DNA of 18,717 nucleotides from Bacteroidales bacterium UBA1751 (GTDB taxonomy: Bacteria; Bacteroidota; Bacteroidia; Bacteroidales; UBA932): positions 17,715 to 36,431 of the forward strand of contig DCHN01000093.1 of NCBI GenBank assembly GCA_002315995.1, written 5' to 3'. Both the position numbers and the translations under genes were made by a program. The stretch's first letter is position 1. The number at the start of each line of letters is the position of its first letter. The notes under the pieces are model-generated. The model saw only the letters and a program-made list of their open reading frames with translations. It was not told where the DNA came from and ran no database searches. Below, one piece after another: positions 14,986 through 18,717 of this stretch.

Positions 14986-15744
14986 ATGAAACACTATATA
15001 ATAGCTATTATTCTGGTTTTAACCTCATCTTCGGCGTTTGCCTCAGCACAGACCGAGCAGTTGTGGAAAGAGGGGAATGATGCGTACGCAATGGGTGAGT
15101 TTTCAACGGCGCTTGAGAAGTATTCTGCAATAGAGGGCTTGGGCAAGGAGAGCGATAAACTCTATTTCAATATAGCCAACACATACTACAAACTTGGCAA
15201 TACAGGCAAGTCAATTCTCTATTATGAGAGAAGTCTCAAACTCAATCCTGCCAACAAGGATGCCGCTGTGAATCTTGAAATAGCAAGATTGGGTGCCACT
15301 GACAAAATAGAGACTATAAACGAGGTTATATTCGTTGAGTGGATACGCAATATACGCAATGCCTGTTCATCGAACAAATGGTGTCTGGTTGGATTTTTGC
15401 TTCTTGCAGTTACAGGGGTTCTCTTCCTCTTTTTCAGACATCTTCCGTGGCTGGGTTGGAGAAAGACATCCTTTGTACTGAGTTGTGTGGTATTTGCATT
15501 TGCTCTCATAGCTTTTCTTTTCTCAGCATCTTTGAAGGCTGTTGCGCAGGATTCCAGCTATTGCATCATAACGGCGTCACACAGCAATGTGAAGAGCGCA
15601 CCTAATGCAACAGGAAACAATCTCTTCATTATTCATACCGGAACAAAGGTTCATACTATTGAACAGGCCGGTGAGTGGAGCAGAGTGGAACTTACTGATG
15701 GACGTCAAGGATGGATGCTCACCGCTGATGCGGAGGTAATCTAG
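14986..15744 (+). CDS. batE: BatE, TPR and SH3-like membrane protein
   Basis: Last classical Bat gene. The frame is open upstream into batD (to 14860), but the ATG at 14986 starts a clear Sec signal peptide (MKHYIIAIILVLTSSSAFASAQ), so I choose it; the product is 252 residues. Tetratricopeptide helices occupy about 23-100 (LYFNIANTYYKLGNTGKSILYYERSL is split between two repeats). Two membrane helices follow at 133-150 and 160-182, then a bacterial SH3-like domain at 189-252 with WSRVEL and GWML. Both TPR and SH3 parts should be periplasmic, which suits binding to other Bat proteins or cell wall. The cation exporter begins 9 bp after the stop. Confidence 0.92.
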   Translation: MKHYIIAIILVLTSSSAFASAQTEQLWKEGNDAYAMGEFSTALEKYSAIEGLGKESDKLYFNIANTYYKLGNTGKSILYYERSLKLNPANKDAAVNLEIARLGATDKIETINEVIFVEWIRNIRNACSSNKWCLVGFLLLAVTGVLFLFFRHLPWLGWRKTSFVLSCVVFAFALIAFLFSASLKAVAQDSSYCIITASHSNVKSAPNATGNNLFIIHTGTKVHTIEQAGEWSRVELTDGRQGWMLTADAEVI

Positions 15745-15753
15745 TCTCTTGAT

Positions 15754-16659
15754 ATGACGCGCGAAGGTAGTATATATAAGGTTACCCTTGTTGGAGGAGC
15801 AGTGAACGTTGTTCTGCTCCTTTTCAAGTTTTTGGCCGGCATTTTGGGTCATAGCTCTGCTATGGTTGCTGATGCTGTTCACTCTTTGTCTGACTTTGCA
15901 ACCGATATTGTTGTCATTCTCTTTGTTCATATAAGCGGGAAGCCTCAGGATGAGAACCATGATTATGGCCATGGGAAATATGAAACCCTTGCCACAACCA
16001 TAATAGGTATTGCTCTGGGGGCTATTGGTGCGGGAATATTGTACAACGGTGCAGTTGATATTCTCCATTGGGCTCAGGGTGAGGAACTTCCTTCTCCGGG
16101 AGTAATTGCTTTATGGGCAGCTCTGGCATCAATTCTTCTGAAGGAGGCAACCTACCAATACACCTTCCGTGCTGCCAAGAGACTATCTTCGCCTGCTATG
16201 GAGGCCAATGCCTGGCATCACAGGAGCGATGCCCTTTCATCAATAGGAACTGCAATTGGAATTGGAGGCGCTATTCTGCTGGGAAACAGGTGGAATGTAC
16301 TTGATCCTATTGCCGGTGTTGTTGTAAGCCTCTTTATTCTGAAGGTTGCATATTCTCTTGTGAGTTCTGCAATGGGGCAGTTTCTTGAGCGTTCGCTCCC
16401 AAAGGATCTTGAGGATGAAATAATTTCAATAGCATCATCATACAGTGATGTTACCGATGCCCATGATCTGAGAACGCGATATATAGGCAGTACTGTTTCA
16501 ATAGAGCTTCATATTAGAATGGATGGGAATATTTCGCTTACTCAGGCTCACGACAGGGCAACGTCAATTGAGAATGATTTGCGTGGCAGATTTGGGGCAA
16601 ATACTTATGTTTCTATTCATGTAGAACCTATTTTCCGGCCTTGTCAAGAACAAGGGTAG
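15754..16659 (+). CDS. Cation diffusion facilitator (CDF) metal exporter
   Basis: Proton-coupled inner-membrane exporter for divalent metal ions such as Zn(II), Fe(II) or Mn(II). The 301-residue protein has the family's six-helix body, with metal-site residues in helix 2 (DAVHSLSD, His43/Asp47) and helix 5 (HHRSD, His155/Asp159), the conserved HDYGHGKYE loop at 69-77, and a cytoplasmic metal-binding domain from about 210 with His237, His253 and His288. The His/Asp mix in helices 2 and 5 fits zinc or broad specificity, but the metal cannot be assigned. It starts 9 bp after batE and so is likely transcribed with the bat genes. Its last 32 bp overlap the 3' end of the convergent GH3 gene. Confidence 0.96.
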   Translation: MTREGSIYKVTLVGGAVNVVLLLFKFLAGILGHSSAMVADAVHSLSDFATDIVVILFVHISGKPQDENHDYGHGKYETLATTIIGIALGAIGAGILYNGAVDILHWAQGEELPSPGVIALWAALASILLKEATYQYTFRAAKRLSSPAMEANAWHHRSDALSSIGTAIGIGGAILLGNRWNVLDPIAGVVVSLFILKVAYSLVSSAMGQFLERSLPKDLEDEIISIASSYSDVTDAHDLRTRYIGSTVSIELHIRMDGNISLTQAHDRATSIENDLRGRFGANTYVSIHVEPIFRPCQEQG

Positions 16660-17926
16660 GGTCGCGCCAATTGAGTACCGGATGCCCCCAGCCGCAACGA
16701 ATCAATTCGCGGGTCATTTTCCTGATGAGTCGGGAATCTCTTCTGCGTGCGGAAAGAATTTTCTTCTCAACATTCAATACATACGGATTGAAGCCAGGTT
16801 TGAAATAGCCGGCCTTTTCTTTGAGTTCAAGAACCTTCCTGACCTTTGCGTCAAGTTGCTCCATTGGAAGTTCTCCTCGCTCAACCATATTGGTGAGGGT
16901 GTCTATTGTTGCAAAAATCTCCTTTGGCATAAGCATCATATCTATGCCTGCGCAGTATGCCATTACATTTCCCTCAACAGGTGTGTAGTGCTGGGCTATT
17001 GCCCCCATTTGTAGGGCGTCGGTCATTACAACCCCTTTGAAGCCCATCTGTTCTTTAAGGAGTTCTGTTACACCTTTATACGAAATCGATAGGGGAATAC
17101 CGGCTTCATCAATGCATGGAAGGCTGGCATGTCCCATCATTACAATTGCCAATCCCTCTTCAAAAAGTTTCCTATATGGATAGAGGTCAACCGTGTCAAT
17201 ATGTTCGCGTGTGGCATTGTAAACAGGTAGCTGGTAGTGGGCGTCAACATCAGAACCGCTGCTTCCCGGGAAATGTTTTCCGCAAGCAAAAATGCCGGCA
17301 TCCTGCATACCCTTCATATAGGCAGCAGAGTATTCTGCAACTATCGCCGGGTTGGAGCTGAAAATTCTGGAGTCATTAAAGATGCTTTTGCCATTTTCCA
17401 CTGCAGTTACATCGGCCACGGGTGCCAGATTAATAAGCACATTCAAATCTTTAAGTTCTCTGCCTACGTTCACTCCCATTTTGTAGAGAAGTTTCTCTGC
17501 ATTCGGAATTCGTCCCAATTCAAATTGGCGAGGATACTCCAGATACTCCCTCAAACGCATTGCGGCACCCCATTCTCCATCTATGCTTACCAGTAGGGGA
17601 ATCTTTGCATAACCTTGCAGCTGGTTTACCCGTTCCATGAAATCTATTGCACTGCCCCTCATAAGTATGAGCGAACCTGCCCCCATTCTAACAAGGGAGT
17701 CCTGTTCTGCTTTTGTCTGCTCAGAGTTATTGTCATCAATCTCAACTACAAAGAGTTGTGCTACCTTTTCCCTTACACTCATTGCTTTTATGAGAGAGTC
17801 AATGGTTGCGTGTTCAACTTTATTGGCTGAAGATGACGGACCTGGTTCGTTTGCTGTAACTTTTGAAGTTGTAAAGAGTGTCGCCAGCACTAAAAGTGGT
17901 AAATAATGGGCTATTCCTGGTTTCAT
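16628..17926 (-). CDS. Secreted glycoside hydrolase family 3, NagZ-like
   Basis: Likely removes beta-linked N-acetylglucosamine from peptidoglycan fragments or similar glycans in the periplasm. It has 432 residues with a signal peptide (core 8-19, cleavage near VTA/N at 23-26). GH3 motifs: IDGEWGAAMRL at 115-125, GKHFPG at 216-221 (Lys217/His218 bind substrate), the Asp-His pair as DAH at 228-230, and the nucleophile Asp303 in VMTDALQMGAI. Compared with the usual Bacteroidota form (KHFPGHGDTDVDSH), the loop here is GSSGSDVDAH, so the His-Gly-Asp-Thr part is altered. Many Bacteroidota relatives are about 1000 residues with an added beta-lactamase-like domain; this one ends after the GH3 barrel. 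It overlaps the CDF gene by 32 bp at the 3' end. Confidence 0.93.
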   Translation of the reverse strand: MKPGIAHYLPLLVLATLFTTSKVTANEPGPSSSANKVEHATIDSLIKAMSVREKVAQLFVVEIDDNNSEQTKAEQDSLVRMGAGSLILMRGSAIDFMERVNQLQGYAKIPLLVSIDGEWGAAMRLREYLEYPRQFELGRIPNAEKLLYKMGVNVGRELKDLNVLINLAPVADVTAVENGKSIFNDSRIFSSNPAIVAEYSAAYMKGMQDAGIFACGKHFPGSSGSDVDAHYQLPVYNATREHIDTVDLYPYRKLFEEGLAIVMMGHASLPCIDEAGIPLSISYKGVTELLKEQMGFKGVVMTDALQMGAIAQHYTPVEGNVMAYCAGIDMMLMPKEIFATIDTLTNMVERGELPMEQLDAKVRKVLELKEKAGYFKPGFNPYVLNVEKKILSARRRDSRLIRKMTRELIRCGWGHPVLNWRDPTLVLDKAGK

Positions 17927-17945
17927 AATCTGTTTGAATGTGAAA

Positions 17946-17977
17946 CAAAGCTATTGATATTACGTAAATAATGCAAT
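17946..17977 (-). promoter_or_regulatory. Bacteroides-type promoter for the GH3 gene, with internal palindrome
   Basis: On the minus strand, ATTG (17977-17974), a 20-bp spacer and TAGCTTTG (17953-17946) fit the TTTG/TAnnTTTG pattern, with the -7 box 19 bp before the start codon. The spacer contains the perfect palindrome TTACGTAA (17960-17967). The promoter boxes themselves overlap an outer inverted repeat, CTATTG at 17951-17956 and CAATAG at 17974-17979. The nested symmetry looks like a repressor site. Confidence 0.55.
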
Positions 17978-17999
17978 AGCCAAGCGCCTGCTGCAACAG

Positions 18000-18089
18000 T
18001 TACTCCTTATCTTCGGATGCTTCAGCCTTTGCCTCCTGAATGTCAGATATAACTAAGAATGCCAGAACTAAAAATGCGAATGTTATCAT
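18000..18089 (-). CDS. Small membrane protein of 29 residues (hypothetical)
   Basis: Not recognised as any known family. The frame ATG (18089-18087) to TAA (18002-18000) encodes a hydrophobic N-terminal half (MITFAFLVLAFLVI, 1-14) and a charged Glu/Lys/Ala tail (DIQEAKAEASEDKE), the layout of a single-pass membrane microprotein with its tail outside the bilayer. A purine run AGAGAGAGG ends 2 bases before the ATG, and a perfect -7 box (TACCTTTG) lies 32 bp upstream. GH3 begins 73 bp further along in the same direction but has its own promoter. Nothing shows conservation or translation, so the gene is plausible rather than proven. Being only 30 codons, it could also arise by chance. Confidence 0.5.
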   Translation of the reverse strand: MITFAFLVLAFLVISDIQEAKAEASEDKE

Positions 18090-18121
18090 AACCTCTCTCT
18101 TTAATTGTTTGTTTGTTGTGA

Positions 18122-18129
18122 CAAAGGTA
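18122..18129 (-). promoter_or_regulatory. Putative -7 box for the 29-residue ORF
   Basis: TACCTTTG on the minus strand matches TAnnTTTG exactly and would give a leader of about 25 bases before the mini-ORF. No TTTG lies at the ideal distance; instead two copies of TTGTCAA sit upstream (18156-18150 and 18146-18140 on the minus strand). Confidence 0.5.
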
Positions 18130-18139
18130 TTCCGGCTTT

Positions 18140-18156
18140 TTGACAACTCTTGACAA
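18140..18156. repeat. TTGACAA direct repeat, 10-bp period
   Basis: TTGACAA occurs at 18140-18146 and again at 18150-18156, one helical turn apart, between the divergent promoters of the mini-ORF and the ATPase gene. Same-face repeats of this kind often mark a binding site for a dimeric or cooperative regulator; here that is inference only. Confidence 0.5.
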
Positions 18157-18162
18157 TTATAT

Positions 18163-18184
18163 AAAAATTCGAACCCGGATTTTT
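18163..18184. repeat. AT-rich stem-loop overlapping the ATPase -33 box
   Basis: AAAAATTCG (18163-18171), loop AACC, CGGATTTTT (18176-18184): nine pairs, one of them T-G. T-runs lie on both outer sides, so it looks like a weak bidirectional terminator, but no gene reads into it. Its right arm overlaps the TTTG -33 element of the + strand promoter, so an operator role is possible. Confidence 0.4.
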
Positions 18185-18213
18185 TGTTAAATTCTAGGAA
18201 AGGTGTATATTTG
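18183..18213 (+). promoter_or_regulatory. Consensus Bacteroides promoter for the ATPase gene
   Basis: TTTG at 18183-18186, a 19-bp spacer and TATATTTG at 18206-18213 match the Bacteroides -33/-7 consensus exactly. The -7 box ends 26 bp before the ATG at 18240, implying a short leader of about 20 bases. This is the clearest promoter in the window. Confidence 0.78.
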
Positions 18214-18239
18214 CCTCAATTAAAAAGCTATGATTCGTG

Positions 18240-18717
18240 ATGAAAAGAAAGATTTACAACGATTTGGTAAGATGGAAAACGGAGAAAGAGGGCACTACGG
18301 CACTGTTGATTGAAGGAGCGCGCCGTATCGGAAAGAGTTACATCGCTGAGGAGTTTGCCCGAAATGAGTACGAGTCATATATTCTGATTGATTTCAGCAA
18401 GGCGCCATCTATTGTAAAAGACTGGTTTGATGAATATCTTGAGGATATAGATTCACTTCTTCAAAATATCCAACTCCATTACAAAAAACAGCTGGTGCCT
18501 AGAAACTCAATCATCATATTTGATGAGATTCAGAGGTGCCCGCGAGCCCGTGAAGCCATTAAGGCCCTTGTTGAAGATCATAGGTTTGATTATCTGGAGA
18601 CGGGATCACTTATTTCCATAAAGAAGAATGTCGAAGATATAGTAATTCCGTCCGAGGAGGATGGAATTGATATGTATCCTATGGATTTTGAAGAATTCCT
18701 TTGGGCAATGGGTAACG
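18240..18717 (+). CDS. AAA_14/DUF4143-type ATPase (3' end missing)
   Basis: ATPase of a large family common in Bacteroidota and archaea, usually lone genes of about 400-440 residues; their physiological role is not established. The first 159 residues are visible: Walker A GARRIGKS at 26-33, a conserved IDFSKAP at 50-56, Walker B IIIFDEIQRCPRA at 91-103 and the ETGSLIS sensor at 120-126. The end near FEEFLWAMG is the usual link to the C-terminal DUF4143 region, which lies beyond the window. The ATG at 18240 is chosen because an upstream ATG at 18230 is out of frame. A consensus promoter precedes it. The family has no signal peptide, so it should be cytosolic. Confidence 0.9.
   Translation, partial: MKRKIYNDLVRWKTEKEGTTALLIEGARRIGKSYIAEEFARNEYESYILIDFSKAPSIVKDWFDEYLEDIDSLLQNIQLHYKKQLVPRNSIIIFDEIQRCPRAREAIKALVEDHRFDYLETGSLISIKKNVEDIVIPSEEDGIDMYPMDFEEFLWAMGN

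Overview
The window looks like chromosomal DNA of a member of the Bacteroidales (phylum Bacteroidota). Three things point there: a BatI-type aerotolerance operon (MoxR, DUF58, BatA to BatE), promoters of the Bacteroides form TTTG-N19/20-TAnnTTTG, and mostly absent Shine-Dalgarno sequences. The genus cannot be fixed from sequence alone. No tRNA, rRNA, CRISPR array, insertion sequence or phage gene was seen.

Left third (1-6363, + strand): an rRNA pseudouridine synthase cut by the window edge; a 285-bp non-coding spacer with hairpins; then era, the topoisomerase IV A subunit (parC), shikimate kinase (aroK), a secreted PIG-L deacetylase, and the first ~60 codons of an alanyl-tRNA-editing (AlaX-like) gene. 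That last gene runs tail-to-tail into truA and has lost its second half. truA (6247-7014) is on the minus strand and shares a compact divergent promoter region with moxR.

Middle (7172-16659, + strand): a tightly packed operon of moxR, a DUF58 vWA protein, a membrane-anchored DUF4381-like protein, batA, a fused batB-batC, batD, batE and a CDF cation exporter. Gaps are 6-36 bp. The Bat proteins are expected to form an inner-membrane/periplasmic complex controlled by the MoxR AAA+ ATPase. The fused BatB-BatC still carries BatC's signal peptide, now as an internal membrane segment ending in a signal-peptidase-like site. Only batA and batB have strong Shine-Dalgarno sequences.

Right end (16628-18717): a minus-strand single-domain GH3 protein whose catalytic loop departs from the family consensus; a 29-codon membrane mini-ORF, also minus strand, with its own promoter-like box; and a divergent AAA_14/DUF4143-type ATPase cut by the right edge. 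The 313-bp region between the GH3 gene and the ATPase gene holds three promoter-like sites and several symmetric elements. It is the best place to look for something undescribed.
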